NCBI GenBank assembly: GCA_037013685.1
Contig: CM072891.1
Span: 16,964,501-17,028,500 of the forward strand
Direction: 5' to 3'
From: Acridotheres tristis
Lineage: Eukaryota; Chordata; Aves; Passeriformes; Sturnidae
DNA: 64,000 bases
In this document: piece after piece, positions 47,561 to 60,809 of the stretch
Numbering within the stretch: the first letter of the stretch is position 1
Layout: every line of letters starts with the position of its first letter
The notes under the pieces: model-generated
Seen by the model: the letters and a program-made list of their open reading frames with translations, nothing else
Database searches by the model: none
What the model was told of the DNA's origin: nothing
Translations under genes and position numbers: made by a program

Positions 47561-50500
47561 ATCTCAACCCAAAAAGCATCTGGTTTCCTTTCATGGGTTA
47601 GGCCAAGACACTGACTGGCCATAGCCTTGTTTTCCTAATCTGTGAAAAGAGGATAAAATTCCTTTCTGCTATGCCTTGTAGATTGTGACCAGTATAATAA
47701 GCCCTCGTGGTAGAAGGTCAGTTGTGGTCAACTGAGGTTGCTTAAGTTCAGTTAATAAATAAATACAATACTGAGGGAAAGGGAGAGGAACATGGAAGAG
47801 AGAATAAAGGGGGGGAAAAAAAGAAAGAAGGAAAATGGAAGCCTATTGAAAAAAATCAATAGGACAAAGACTTTAGATGCCAAGGGAACATTAAGAAACA
47901 CACACATGAAGAAAACACTAGGAAAAATATAGGGTGAAAAACTTAGAACAAGAGTGTCTAAAGGGCAGAAAAACAGTAGAGCTTAGAAAAACATTTACTT
48001 TATAAAAGTATTTGATAACAGAAAAAAACAGTGGCTCTGTGATGAAACAATGAGCACTCTGTGGCACACCATCCTTTTTTCCCCACGCTGGAAAAACAAG
48101 TTTCCTTCCTCTGTAATTGGTTGCATTCCTCTGTGATACAGCCACAAATCTTGGACCCTTCTGAGATGAGAGCTCCACAGTGCAGAGACTCCCAGAGAGC
48201 TGAGTAGGTGAACCCAAGGCACTTGCAGAGAAGGGCTACTAAAGGAAGTTGCCCCGAGGGCTAGTAACTTTAGCACTAATTAAAGTGTCTGTTAGCAGAT
48301 TTGTGGTTCCAGTCTCCCACAGCATGTCCAGAGTTGACTTTCACAGTTTATTTCTGTGTAGGTAGTGCAGCTAACACATCACTCCTGATCCCCTGGAGCA
48401 AAGACAATTACTTTTCTTCCTTTTCCCTCTCTATGGAAACTTCTAAAGTTGAATGGAGTCTAGGCTTCTGCTGGTGTTCTCTAATTGACCTGTAGCAGCC
48501 CAGGTACTACTAACAAACATCAGCCAGCCATGACTGAAGTGATTGGGGTTGACTTTCATTCTTAACCTTCGTGTTGATGTTGACTCAGCTCATTCACCCT
48601 TCCTCATGCATGGCAAGCTTCATGCTATGCTAAAAACAAGCATAAAACCAGGGAGATGCTACCAGTTCCCAAGGCAGGGAATGGCCAAGGGCTTTGAGCT
48701 CAAAATATAGCTGAGAGCTGTAGGAAGAGTGCTTAAAGATGGGAGAAATATCTTCCATGCCTGGCTGAGAATTATTTACAAGTTTGGCATTGAATTATCT
48801 CAATCTTAACAGGATCCTATTGATTTTGATAGAAACCTGATGGTTATCCAGAGAAGTCAGGTTTAGGAATTTTTAGAGGGTTGTCTTTTGGTTTTTATTT
48901 TGGGGGGAAGGGGGAGGGAGGTGAAGCTTGTTATTTGGAGGGTGGAAGAGCAGGGGGCAAGAGGATGATTAAATAAAAAGAAGAATCTTGCTTTGCAGAG
49001 GAAAACCCTAGAGTATTTACTAGTATTCCCCCTCCCATGATGCTGCATTATTTTCAGAAAATTACATTCATGTTTTCCAACATGACTTCTGCTTTTATTT
49101 TCTTACATCTCATTTCACATATCCTATACCTCTGTTAATTCACAAGCATTTCTTGGTGCAACAGCTACACATATGTTTTGGGTCAGAAAAGTGATCCAGT
49201 GAGACAGTGTCTGTAACAGGTTTCTTAAGGCAGAAGCCCAGTTTCAGAGTATAGAAGTTCAGCAAAAATTACTTTGTTTTATCCCTGGGCATGGCTAATC
49301 AATGGCCTGGGAGCAATGTCTGGGCCCTGACTTTTTTACCAGGTCCTACAAGACTGTGAAATGGAGTGATCAGGCCAGCTGATTTAGAAATCCTGATACA
49401 TGAGGTGGGGAAGGATGAACACTGGGTGTTGAAGGGTTTACTTAGTTTCTGCTGCACTGTGCAAATACATCAATATCTTGCTCCCTTTTACCAGTCTAAG
49501 GAGAAAAGTGACACCCAAGCATTAGGAAAGTGACTGTTCTCAATTTGTGCAAACAATTACTAGAAGCAGTCCCTAAAACTGGGATACTCATGCACAGCAT
49601 GCATGTATTTTTCATACAGGGCAAATATATAAAGGAATTATTCCTTTACCTGACCTAGGGAAATACCACTCCCACTCTGCACACAATTACATCTTTTATG
49701 TTCTGCATGAAAGAATATACTGCAAATGAATCTTAGTACAAAGTTTAAATAAAGAATTGCCAAGTAATAATTAACTCAGTCTGTCATTTATTATGATTAG
49801 GCACTAAGGTAAGGTCAGTTTCCTTTAATGCTTTTCAAAGAATGTACTCATTTTAGAACAGGTATGACCAGTTACACAGACTTCTCAAAAGACATAGTGT
49901 TCTCCTCCTGGCTGGTGATGCCCTGGGTATTCATTTTCATTGCCAGTTTTGATTTAATTATCAATATCACAGCCATGTTGACATGCTAAAAGCCCAGTCA
50001 CACAGAAATGACCCAGCACTTTCACCTGTAAGCTCTCCTGTAAGGTTTAACTCAATGAAACACTTTTCAGAGCAGGACAAGCTATGCTGTTATAGCCCCA
50101 GTGTGAGGAGTCTCAGGGTACACTTTATTCCTAAACTCTGGTAATGTAGGAGGCTCTTTGGGCACAGGTGGTCAACCAGAAAACCAGTAAGACAAAATAT
50201 CTTGCAATGGAAATACTTTTTGTTCTAACTTCCTAGTCTGGATGGTGTTTTGAGAGCAAGCTGTACAGACTCACACATGCACAGTTCCACAGATCTGTTA
50301 ACATTCCTCCATGTTAGTGGGCAGGATTTGTCTGGTGCTGAGATTCTGTTGTGGCACCCCAGTGCACTGCACATCACTTACTAATGAAGTCTTATTTTGA
50401 GATTTTGGGGTTAGAGATAATGATAATCTCACAAAGTTATTATTTACTGTTTATTTTACAGTTGCACCTAGAAACCCCAAATGAAAGGACTCCATTTAAT

Positions 50501-53500
50501 GAGGTATTTTGCAAACAATAATAAGAAGGAGTTCCTGCATCACAGATCTAACAGGGTTCTTATCAGACAGGATAAAAGCAATGGATGAAAGAGATGAACA
50601 AGGTGGGAGTGGATTGGAAAGGCTGCTTTACAGCTGTAAAGCAAACAGGCTTCACTACAGCTCACTGCTTGCCTAACTGATGGGAGTGGTTCCTGAGCAT
50701 CACAGCAGAAAAAGGTTTTGAGGAGGGATTTAGAGGAGGATAAGGCATAAGGCTTTATGGATTTTGGCAAGGACTGGTTTCCACTGCAGCAGAGAAAAGA
50801 TTTAATACTTTTGCTTATCACTGAAAGAAGCACAACTGCTTAAGAAGTTGCACTAGGTGACCATCCCTCACTTTAAAATTAATTAACAGCTATAACGTAT
50901 GGTGAAAGATGATTTTTCTAATTGACTCAAGCCCATTTGACATCTATAAACTGGAAAACAGTTTTAATTTTCATCTCCTGTGAGTACATATAATTATATC
51001 CTCTCTTTGTTGTTTATCCTGAGGTTGATCATGTTCCAGCAGGGCTCAAGTCCAGAGAGCATAACTGTATGTTGAAAAGCAAATTGCACAATAACCATTG
51101 TCATAGAGACTTAAATGGAATATTATGAGATTTGTTATAATCTCGTATGGCTTTAGAGGATATTTTAAACAAAATAAAAACTGTTTTGTGAAATAGAAAA
51201 TATGACCACATTTCACAAAAATCTCAAGCCTTTTCCATTGCGGGTTGAACAATATTGCTTCTTTCCCATTTACTTCTATGCTTTCATTGGATGCAACCAG
51301 TGTTAAATACAGTTATTTGGGAGTATGGAATAACGTTTTCTTCCCAATGCTATCTGACTTCCATTACATTAAAATAAATATCGAAATTTAAATCAAGCTG
51401 CAAACCCTTTCTTGCCCTCTGTGCCCCACTCACACTGGCTGTGTGGGTCCCTGGATGCTGCTCTAGGTTTGGCTGTGCCTTCATTTGCTCCCCATCCCTG
51501 GCAGGAGCCTCTCTCTGCTGCCAGTCAGGAACTTTCACTCAGCCAGTCACCCTTAACCACATGCTTAAATCCAGACCAGATTTGTTGCTTCAGTTCCCTG
51601 CACTGGTGTAGCTCAGTGAATAATGAAGCATGATGCTGGTCAAGCTTTCAAGCAGGTGAGTCAAAAAATTTGTATGTAAATCTCTTCTCCCTTGCTCTTT
51701 AATTACATCTAATCTGTTTGTTTTGATTTCCCCCCCTCCTGTATTCCCTGCTGCTTAGCTTCTGTCATCAATCTGCAAGGCATTTTTCAATTGATTAATG
51801 ACTTACCCATACAATATGTCCCCATGCTAACTCCAGTCATTTTCTGCACCGTGGGCTCATGCCCTAAGTTTGGTCACTTCCTAGCTTTCATGTGCTTACT
51901 AAGACAAATACAGATCCTTTGATGGACTAAAATAACCTGCTAAATCATCTCTAAATCACCCCTTGCTACCCAGTCAACCTCTCAAGCACCCCATTACTTT
52001 TGCTACACAGTTCCAACAATTAATTCTCCTATTTTTTTCTAGGCCTCAGTCACACTCTTTTCACTGACACCTATAAAATCTTATTTCGGGAAACAGGAAA
52101 ATTAACCACAATCTCTATTTATTTACATCTACATAAAATAAATCCTTGCTAGAATTGTTAAAGCACCTGGCACAGATTTAGAAACATAATTACAATATCA
52201 TAGAATCAGTCAAAACACCAGCTGCTCTTTCTCTCCTGTATCTCTTCCATCAGCTACATATCATTCATTATTTAGTGAGAAGATTCAGTACAGATTAAAA
52301 CTCATCCTAAACCATATCTATTATGCAATCATATCTTTACCTTGCTGCTATAGTTAAGCATCTCTTGGATAATCTTTGAAGAGAAGCTATAGGGAATAAG
52401 CAAACAAATAACTTCTCAAAACAAAGCATTAATGTTTTCTGTCATGTAGCTTGCATCACTGCACCCCTGGAACAATAAATTCTGCCACTTCTATTGCTCA
52501 GAAACTACTTTAAGGTAATTTTGAGAAATGCATTGAAGAAGTCTACCCTTCTCACCATGTTGAAAAGCAGAGAATTAATCATCCACATAAGATCTAAAAT
52601 AATTCCTACTATATGCAATTATCTGATAGATAGCAAAAAGGATTTTCAAAGGTCATTAGAGAGGTGGAATGCAGAATTAAATACTGATTAGTCAGGATAG
52701 CACTGGTAGTTGAAACAAGAGCAAGTTAACCACCTAGTCCTGTAAATAATTACTGCTCTTGTAAATTTAACACCTGTGAGTACAGCAAGGGAAGCATATA
52801 TTCAGAAAAAATGGCCCATTTCAACATACATGGATGAAAAAGAATTCAACAGTGTTCTTCCATACAGTCTGGCAGCAATCAGCCTCTGCTCATGTACCAT
52901 TTGGGAGTGTAATGCAGCAGGTAGCCTTCGAGTTTCACCTAGAACACTTCCAGGCCAGCCAAGATATCCCTGCTGATCCAATCTGAATTTGTACCAGATT
53001 TCATTTTGTCTGGTACGTGTTCAGAAAAGCAGGGAAGCCACAAGATTTTAATTGTCAGTTAAATACACAGGAATGTGTATTCTGCACGTTCACTTTAGAT
53101 GGTCTCCAGAGGACAGGAGGCTGGAAAAGAATGCCCAGGTTAACATTTGCACTGTCAGGATGGAAAATAGGCATGATGTGTCAAAATGTATACCTGAAAA
53201 ACCTGAGTGTAATCCAGAAACTGTAATAAATTAGCTACACTAAATTAGATTAATACAGCCATTGTAGGTCATACTTAAAACCAGCTTTTTGTGAAATATT
53301 GGATACATCCCACTACACACGTTCTTACTGTTTCTTTTATCAGAAAAAAAGCGTATTCTGCAGTGGGATTAGTTATGGAACTTACTTGCAAAATACTTTC
53401 CAAATTATCTAACCATTCTCTACATCAGCACAAAATTTTGCTCTATTTTCTTCCCCTTTGCTGGTGGAAAAGGCTATGCAAACATTTCTGACTAACATTA

Positions 53501-54679
53501 ATAAATCCTTGAAACCTCGATTCAACTAGAGATTGGAGTGAGAAAGTCTGTCCAGGTCTGCAGCTGGACCATACACTCTGGGTCATCTCAAGAGACTGAG
53601 AAATTTCACTGATTGCTTGGCTGGCTGTTTTATTTTCCTCTACAATTTAGCCACATCTCTCCAAAATCCAGGATTCCCCTCCACCCTTATTTTTTTTAAG
53701 TCAGCTAAAAAACGAATAAATATCTGTCAGCAAGCAGTTCATCACACAGCAATGAGAAGCTTTGGTATATCAAAGGGTAAGAGATCATAGAGCAGAGATT
53801 TGTCTAAAATGTAGCCAGATTTTCCAAAGAGCTCAAGGATAATTTTTTCAGGTGCTCAGGATCCACCTCCATAGGCAAATTTTCAGAAGTGCTCAAAGCC
53901 ATGTGTGCCACAAGTCTTTAAGAACATGGTAAGTTGATTTGGTTCTTTAGACAAAGCCAAGTTTTTGAAAACCCTGTCCCCTTTGAAATATTTTTGCTAA
54001 CGGCTATTCCAGTATCCCTAAGTTATTATTTTGGATTCTATGCGTATCTGTACATCTCCACAAAAGAATCTTATTGTCAACCTGATATTTTGTTAAATGA
54101 AAAATAAACACATTTGCTTTAGAACATAACTCTTTCATTTTGTTGTTTTTGAAACAGTTTCCTAGGCAGCCTTTGTATGAAATACGTCATCCTTGAGTTT
54201 TGGAAACTTTTTATCATAAAGACATATCATTTTTCCCTTGCAATAATTTATAAAGCATGCATTCTATTTTGTTCCTTCTACAGATATAGCTGTTCCTAAA
54301 CTAATGCCCATTTTCCCCACTAAAGTATTGTGGCATTTATATTTTAGTCAAATTATTCTGTTGGTGTATGGGGCACTACAACTATATTTCACAAAACCCT
54401 TAACTCTGAATAAAATATGGAAAAAGGCCTCAGAAAAGAGTGGTGACTGTTGTAGTTTTCAATAAGAAAATTCAAGAAGCTGGAAGAAAAACAGATTAGA
54501 ATTTGAGAAAGGGTCAAGTGGTGGATGCTACACTTACACAGACGTGTTAACTCAACAAAAAGAGAATGGGGAATATAATTTTTGGAGGCAGGGAATCTAC
54601 CACAGTCCAGGCTGCACTCGAGTGTGCTGCCACGACCAAAAAATGAGAGACTGACATCACCCTTGGATGTGTGAAGCAG
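47561..54679. other. Intergenic, unique AT-rich sequence
   Basis: No gene or clear mobile element. It contains the G-rich tract at 48.9 kb and a slightly GC-richer block at about 51,400-51,600 that I cannot classify. Open frames are short and lack family features. Confidence 0.65.
48902..48922 (+). repeat. G-rich tract with G-quadruplex potential
   Basis: The tract reads GGGGGGAAGGGGGAGGGAGG. It has enough G runs at short spacing to form a quadruplex on the plus strand. Confidence 0.6.
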
Positions 54680-54860
54680 AGCACAGCCTGACAGACACAT
54701 GAAATACCTGTTCTCAGTGTTTGTAAGACTCTAGCTGGAATACTGAGTTTATGGAACTGATAAACCCACTGCAATGAATGTGGCATCTGGAAGTGACATA
54801 GAGGAGAGCAAGAAGAGGCAGGGGTCTTCAAAAGACTGCAAGAACTACAGGTTTTTAGCT
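54680..54860 (+). mobile_element. Possible ancient CR1 remnant
   Basis: The segment GTAAGACTCTAGCTGGAATACTG, quoted in part, resembles the CR1 block that precedes 'QFW'. A purine-rich GAGAGCAAGAAGAGGCAG follows where 'RVQRRA' would be. The similarity is weak and the boundaries are guesses. Confidence 0.3.
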
Positions 54861-55689
54861 GGAAAAGTTCCAATAAATGTGTGCTACACTTGCTGTTGCA
54901 GAAAGGATGGGTATCCATTTATCAGCGACACATCCATCCGGGAGCAGCACAATTCCCTGGTGATAATCAAGTCTGCCAGAACTCTGAGACACAGCAATAC
55001 ATTTCAGGGAAGGAACCAGTAGGTGACCTAATTATCCAGTGCCAGTGGAGATTAAAAAGAGGAGGTTTGCACTGGTGAGATGGAGCAGGAAAAGGCTCAG
55101 CTCCTGTCCAGCTGTAGGAATGCAGAGAAAACAGAGGAGCACTGAGCAGGAATGGCAGTTTGGTGACAGAGTCTGTTGTACACCAGGCTCTGAAAGCAAA
55201 TCCTCTTAGAAGATGTCACCAAGGGCATCTTATGTCAATATCATGACAGGAAAGAAGAGTATTCCCTGTAGGAAATTCCACTCTCCATACAAATAATGCA
55301 GAAAGGCTGCACAGTGTGACAACCGTGGTCACGTAATGTCAAGTATTTTATTAGAAACTTATCAACATTTTACGAAATTACTCTCATAATTATAAGACTG
55401 AATTTGAAGTGTTTTAACGCAAGCATTTTATGTATGCTTTGTTAAGATGTTACTGCAAAGATTTTTTTCCCCCCAGGTTTAACATTTAAACGAATTGTCA
55501 GTGAACTGGAAAGAAAGAGGGAAGGTAACTTGACAACATCCTGCTGACCCAAAACTGGAGAAATCTATTCTACCTTTCAAAGCTCATGAGACGATTTTTG
55601 ACTGCTGTTTCTGCTCAAACGTAAAATGATTCCTAGGAGACTCTCAAGTACAAGATTAGTTTCTGGCTGTGAGCAAAGGAAAAAATATT

Positions 55690-55885
55690 TCAGTGACAAA
55701 GTGGAGCATCCATACAGGTCACTGAGAAAGGCTGGGGAACGTGTGGGTTTGAGGGCTTTTGAGACCCACGTGGGCAAACCTTCTACAACATGGTCTGCTT
55801 TCATAGTCTGCCGTTCTCTGTGATGGAGGCCAGACCAGGGACCTCCTGGGATCCCTCCCCACTCTTGTCCTGATCCTATGAATTC
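55690..55885 (+). mobile_element. Degraded CR1 3' end
   Basis: The order of blocks matches a CR1 3' terminus: an equivalent of the 'TFKTHV' coding region (TTTTGAGACCCACGTGG), then GGCCAGACCAGGGACCTCCTGGGATCCC, given here in part, then a TCCTATGAATTC tail. It is more diverged than the CR1 copies in the introns. Confidence 0.5.
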
Positions 55886-56249
55886 ACCTTTCCTTGAGGT
55901 TACCAGCCTTGGAGGTGACTTTTCTTCTAACTACAAAAGAAATCCATCTGCAAGAGAATGCTTGATGGGTCAGTGGGTACCACGAGGGCCCTGTCTGGGG
56001 TAAGAATTTTGGGAATAACCATCTCTGCACACAAGAGTGTCCAGGCACAGACACTTGTGTGGACACAGGGCAGTGACCAGAGGCTGCCTTCAAGCTTGGA
56101 GTCTCTCCAAAGCCACAGCATCCATCGTGTAGATAGACTTCAATGGAAGATTAAAAGAAATACTTGTGTATTGCTTGGCTCAGAACACCCAGGAAGGAGA
56201 GGAGCTATCCTGAATTGCCTGTGGGAATTTATGACTAGGAGCAATGGGG

Positions 56250-56425
56250 GTAAAGTCAGGTAAAGAAAAACAGTTTGAACATCAGTAAAATTTCCTAACT
56301 GTGAGTGTTATTAGACTGGAATAATCTCCCCTAAGGGAAGCAATAAAACCAACATCATTTGCATCTTTGCAAACTAGACCAGACAAAGCACTGGGAAACA
56401 TACTGTGGGGAATAATCCTGTAAAA
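56250..56425 (+). mobile_element. Degraded CR1 3' end
   Basis: ACATCAGTAAAATTTCCTAA, then CTGTGAGTGTTATTAGACTG and ACTAGACCAGACAAAGCACTG follow the order of the CR1 3' coding region ('FFLT..V..WNNL' to 'LDxALG'). The tail is not clear. Old and partial. Confidence 0.5.
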
Positions 56426-59400
56426 TGATTGCACTAATTTTTCTCATCTATTCTTTCTTCATAGGATTGCTTCATACATAGAATGTGCCATATTCTTTTT
56501 CCTGCTACTTTATTCCCTTTCCTGTGGGTTGAGTAAAAAACCCTGAAGGAAATTATACCATTCTAACCAAAAAGTAACATATTAAGACAATTTGCATTTT
56601 TATTAAAAAAAGACATATTTTATCTTTAAAATATAACCAGTGATAGACACAAGAGCATAATCTCTAGGATAATGACACACTTCAGTACACTAGGCAATTA
56701 GGTTTGCCTTTAATTATTTATAGTTTGACATGCTGCTCATACAAATACTCTGTGTAACAGGAGGAAGTCAGTTTGACCTTAATTATTGCCTGTAAATAAT
56801 TCCTGAATTGTAACTAAGTAGTGCCTTTTAAAATGTAATTATTATAATACCAGAGTTACAGAGCTCATTGATTTATAATTACTTAATTGTTTCTACCCAT
56901 TAAACCACAGCTGTGATAGGTTCATCTTGCCTACATGCACTGGCCTGGAAACTGAGGAGTTATGGCCAAGAACTTGGACTAATGTTATCTCCCACAGTTA
57001 AATGGCTGAACAATCATTCCAGTCTGGTCAAGGTTAGTCGAGGTCATCAGATGGCTGAGAGACCGTGGGCAATGAGCTGGGCACTTCAGTACATCCTTCA
57101 GAATAACAATGAGGGCAGAAGGAAATACAAAATATCCCTATCTCCAGGGTGCTGAGCTCTCACCAGGTAAATCAGACCAAAAACTAATCCTTTGTGACTG
57201 ATTTTACATTTTTGGGCTCATAATGCATAGTGAGCTATTTGGCATGCTGCTAACCGTGCTGCTGGGAAACAGCAAACCCAAAAATTATGTCATTTTTTTC
57301 TCCACCTATCAACATAGGTTATCTGGCTGTTTGCACATTTCTGTGGAAGGGAGAGACTCATTTTGCTTCTCATGACATGCACTTTAGCACTGAAAGGGCA
57401 CTTCACAGAGAGAGTTCAACCCACAGTGCTGTGATTCAACCCCAGCCAGCCACTAAACCCCTCTCAGCTGCTGAGTCCTGTGTTATCAGCAGCGTTTCCA
57501 GCACAAATCCAAACTTAACCCCGTGCTGGATACCATGAAGAAAATTAACTCTGTCCCAGCCAAACCCACACACACAATCCTCTTGTCTTTAGTACATTTA
57601 ATTCTTTGTGTACCGCTGTCTGGTAATTACCATTTAAACCACTCTGTTGCATTACATGTGTTTCTCTGAGAGGAAAAAAAAAATTAATAATGAACCATTT
57701 TAAAGTAATCAGCATGACACACTTCCACTTGCATTGTAAACCTCATCCCCCAGAGGAATGGAAATACCAACACGTTTCTCAGATGTCAGTTCTGAGAAAG
57801 TAAAGATCCACACTCTACCAAAAAGATCTACTATATTTTGCTCAGAATGAAGTGGTATTTAGAAATAGCCTGTGTAGACTTTAAAAGCATTAAAATTTTG
57901 ATTTAGTTCAAGGAAGCCTTGGTTCAAATCTTTTGCTGTCTTATGGTACAGTCAAAGTCAGCAGCTAAGATTAGTGTGTAAATTCTGTGTGCTATAGGAG
58001 TAGACCCTAGAAGGAGTATTAGAAGTGTGATCTGACCACTCAAATAACCATTCACAAAGCAAGAATAGGAGATTATGTATGTGTCTCAGTATTAATACAT
58101 TCTTAATGCATTTCTTAGAAATGCAATGTATATTGAAAGCCTGAGAAAACCTATTCTGTGTTAAAGAGCACAGAACACAAAAGTTCAGAACCACTAAAGA
58201 AGTTCCTTCTATGAATTTCTTTGGAGTATGCCCAAGACCCTGAAGCTGAGAATGAAGATTTTTGTGCAAGCTGTAGAGATACTTTAGGGATTAAAGCAAT
58301 TAACCCTTTAAGGATGTGTTCCAATCTCAGGCTTTTCTAGTCTGTACAGTGTGGAGGAAAAAAAAAAATACCAGCATGGTTCATCTCAATTTCTGCATGC
58401 CTAAAAAAACGAATATTAATCATGTAGGTTCACCAGTCAGGTTACATCTAAATTCCCCATGGTAAATGAGACTAAAGAAATGCAAACTATTTTAGTGCTG
58501 TACAATCCAGATGTAGTGATAATGCCCTAGTTGTTATTACATTCCACAGCAATTAGGGAATTGTGGAAGAATCCTAAATCTATAGGAAGAAAATCAGATT
58601 GCCTCAAAGTGTGGTCCTGTCCCATCATGTGACTGAAAGTGTAGGATTAAAGGAATCACTATCTCAGTGTTTCTTGTGCACTTTTTAGTTGATAATTGAA
58701 GGCAGTCTTTTTTTCAACTGTCAGTTATGCAATTACAACACAGGTTCTTGCCCTCCTGTTCCCTTCCCAGTCATCCAGGCTTTGCAGCCAAGCCCTGCTC
58801 TCAGTTCTACCTGCAGAGACCTATTCCTGTCAGTCTGTCTGTGATATACCAACAATAGGAAAAGAATAACTTGCTTAAATGTAAGAGCCATCCATTCCCA
58901 AGTGTTGAGTCCCTTGAAAATGTGATAAGTTTCTCTTATCTATTGTGCTTTTTCAGATATAGCATGTGGAAGCAGCATACATTCAGGAGCCCTGTGGTTT
59001 GAGTACAGGCACAGAGATACCTCAAAAACCACAATCAGAGATTACTCCTTGATACTAAAAAACAACCAAAACCCCAATACACCAACACACAGGGACTGTA
59101 AGCACTCAAATAAAATTTTCCAGGTCCACGGTAAACCCTTATACTGGGATAAGGTAAATGAGTAAAACCACCCCCAACTATTCCTAATTGAAGCCATTGA
59201 TTAATTCATTCCATGATTATTTTTCCCCCTGGTAAACTAAAGGGACATAGCAGTGGGGCATTCTCCAGTTCTGGTATCCATCCCTGCTCCAATATTTAAT
59301 GTATTTCTAGGAAAGCCTTCTTGCTTCTCCATCACCCTGCCTGACAAGGAGAAAACCCATCTTCCCTCCATGTAGGCACACAGGTGTAACACCCTGCACC

Positions 59401-60260
59401 ATCTGTACTAACTGCTGATGTGGAAAAACCACAAGTGTATTGAAACTGTCTCCTGATGATGGTCAGGCACATCCTTAAGGAGCACTCTTCCCTAGGAGGG
59501 AATCAGGCAGAGGGAACAGCTGAAGGGATGTCCACAAGGGCAGCCAGAACAGCCAGTAAGACCACGTCACACAGTTCTAAGCTTGTACATCACACGTCCT
59601 AAAGAGACCTGCTCTTTCAAATTCACCTGCACAGGCTTGCTCTCTTCTCCTCCAGTACTGCATGAACTCACCCAAGTTCTCAAAAGCGTTACCTATGTAT
59701 AAAAACAACCTGCACACAAAAAGTTACTAAGAAAACAATTTGAATTATAATAGTACCAACAAGGTAGGGCTTTCGGTTTTTTAAGCATTTGTGTACATTA
59801 AAAAAGGACAGCTTCTACAGGAAAAAAAAGAGTGTAATCAAAGAATAAGATTAACCTTGATAATTGACATTCTTACTTGAGGACTCCTAAAACCAAAGAA
59901 ATAGAGACAGCTCCCTCCACGTCTCATTTTATCCTCTCAGATGGGAGGTTCTGTAGGTATAATGCCCTTTTCACACAGAGCCTGTTAGTACACAGTCTAA
60001 CACACTTTTTACCCTCTTCTAATTGAGATCTGTAAGTAGTGAAATACAGATTTAAGTATACCTCTTTCCACCCACAGCCCTTTTCTGTCAGCTTGAGGGA
60101 GCACCAAGAACTGTCAAAACAGACACCTTGGATTAGCACAGAAGTCATACGTGCTGACATGTGTAATGTAAGCAGATTGTCCCACTTTTCCACCCACTGA
60201 ATTCTTGTTGCTAATCTAATTAATACCCTCTGATTATTTCAGATGGTCACTTGGCAAGTG
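56426..60260. other. Intergenic, AT-rich, with one LTR fragment
   Basis: Apart from the LTR fragment at 57.4 kb I recognise nothing. The stretches at 56,570-56,910 and 57,575-57,730 are AT-rich with several ATTA/TAAT homeodomain-like motifs and read like ordered unique DNA, but conservation cannot be judged here. Confidence 0.6.
57425..57571 (-). mobile_element. Fragment of an avian ERVL-type LTR
   Basis: On the minus strand the fragment begins with a GGGACAGAGTTAATTTTCTTC-type block, a common signature of avian endogenous retrovirus L LTRs (quoted by family pattern; here the window shows its complement near 57,535-57,558). CTGCTGATAACACAGG and GGCTGGCTGGGGTTG follow. No second LTR or internal retroviral coding sequence is visible nearby, so this is a partial solo LTR. 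The assignment rests on recall of the family signature. Confidence 0.5.
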
Positions 60261-60576
60261 ACAGCAAAGATAAAAGGCTGAGGCATGTTGTGACATGTAC
60301 CTGGGTTTTATCTGCCCCATTTCCAACACACTTTTCATTTTGTGTTTCTCTCCTCCTCTATCAGCCTTGTTCCTGCTGGCCTCTTGCAAACATGGCACCT
60401 CTGCTTCCCAGGTTTTGGGAGCATTGAGACAACGCTGGTTGAGTTGCAAAGCAAATACATCCTTTTGTGTTCCCTACATTTTTCAGTTTATCACCTCTGT
60501 TCTCCTATGTGTCCCCTCCCTTTTTTGCATCCCTTTTCACCTCACCAATACTGCCTGGTCCTCATTTTGCCTGCAG

Positions 60577-60752
60577 GCTTCTCATGCAGCCCTTCCAAAC
60601 CCAGGCACCACCCACTGGCACAGTCCTGGACTGGAGGTGAAGAATCCATGGAGCAGGAGGACAGCCCTCACCTCATCCTGGACATCCTGCGGGATGAGTA
60701 CTGGAAGATACAAGGGGTAAAGCAAACCAAGAGGGTGCAGGTGTGGTACAAG
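60577..60752 (+). CDS. Possible single exon of an unrecognised transcript
   Basis: A long pyrimidine tract ends in TTTTGCCTGCAG at 60,565-60,576, a good acceptor. GTACAAG|GTACAA at 60,753 is a possible donor. In one frame the segment reads without stops and ends in a charged, protein-like peptide: MEQEDSPHLILDILRDEYWK, then IQGVKQTKRVQVWYK. The frame is open from 60,342 to 60,809. I recognise no family. A second open frame overlaps it in another phase, which weakens the case. Confidence 0.2.
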
Positions 60753-60809
60753 GTACAATATTTGCTCGTTATATGTTTGGCCGTATTTATGCATTCCAGG
60801 AACAAATAG

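Noticed and set aside
52198..52212. ATCATAGAATCAG as a minus-strand CR1 tail
   Set aside because: Only about a dozen bases match and no CR1 body follows.
54547..54918. 123-codon minus-strand frame rich in Ser/Cys/Leu
   Set aside because: It runs antisense through a possible old CR1 remnant and has no recognisable domain.
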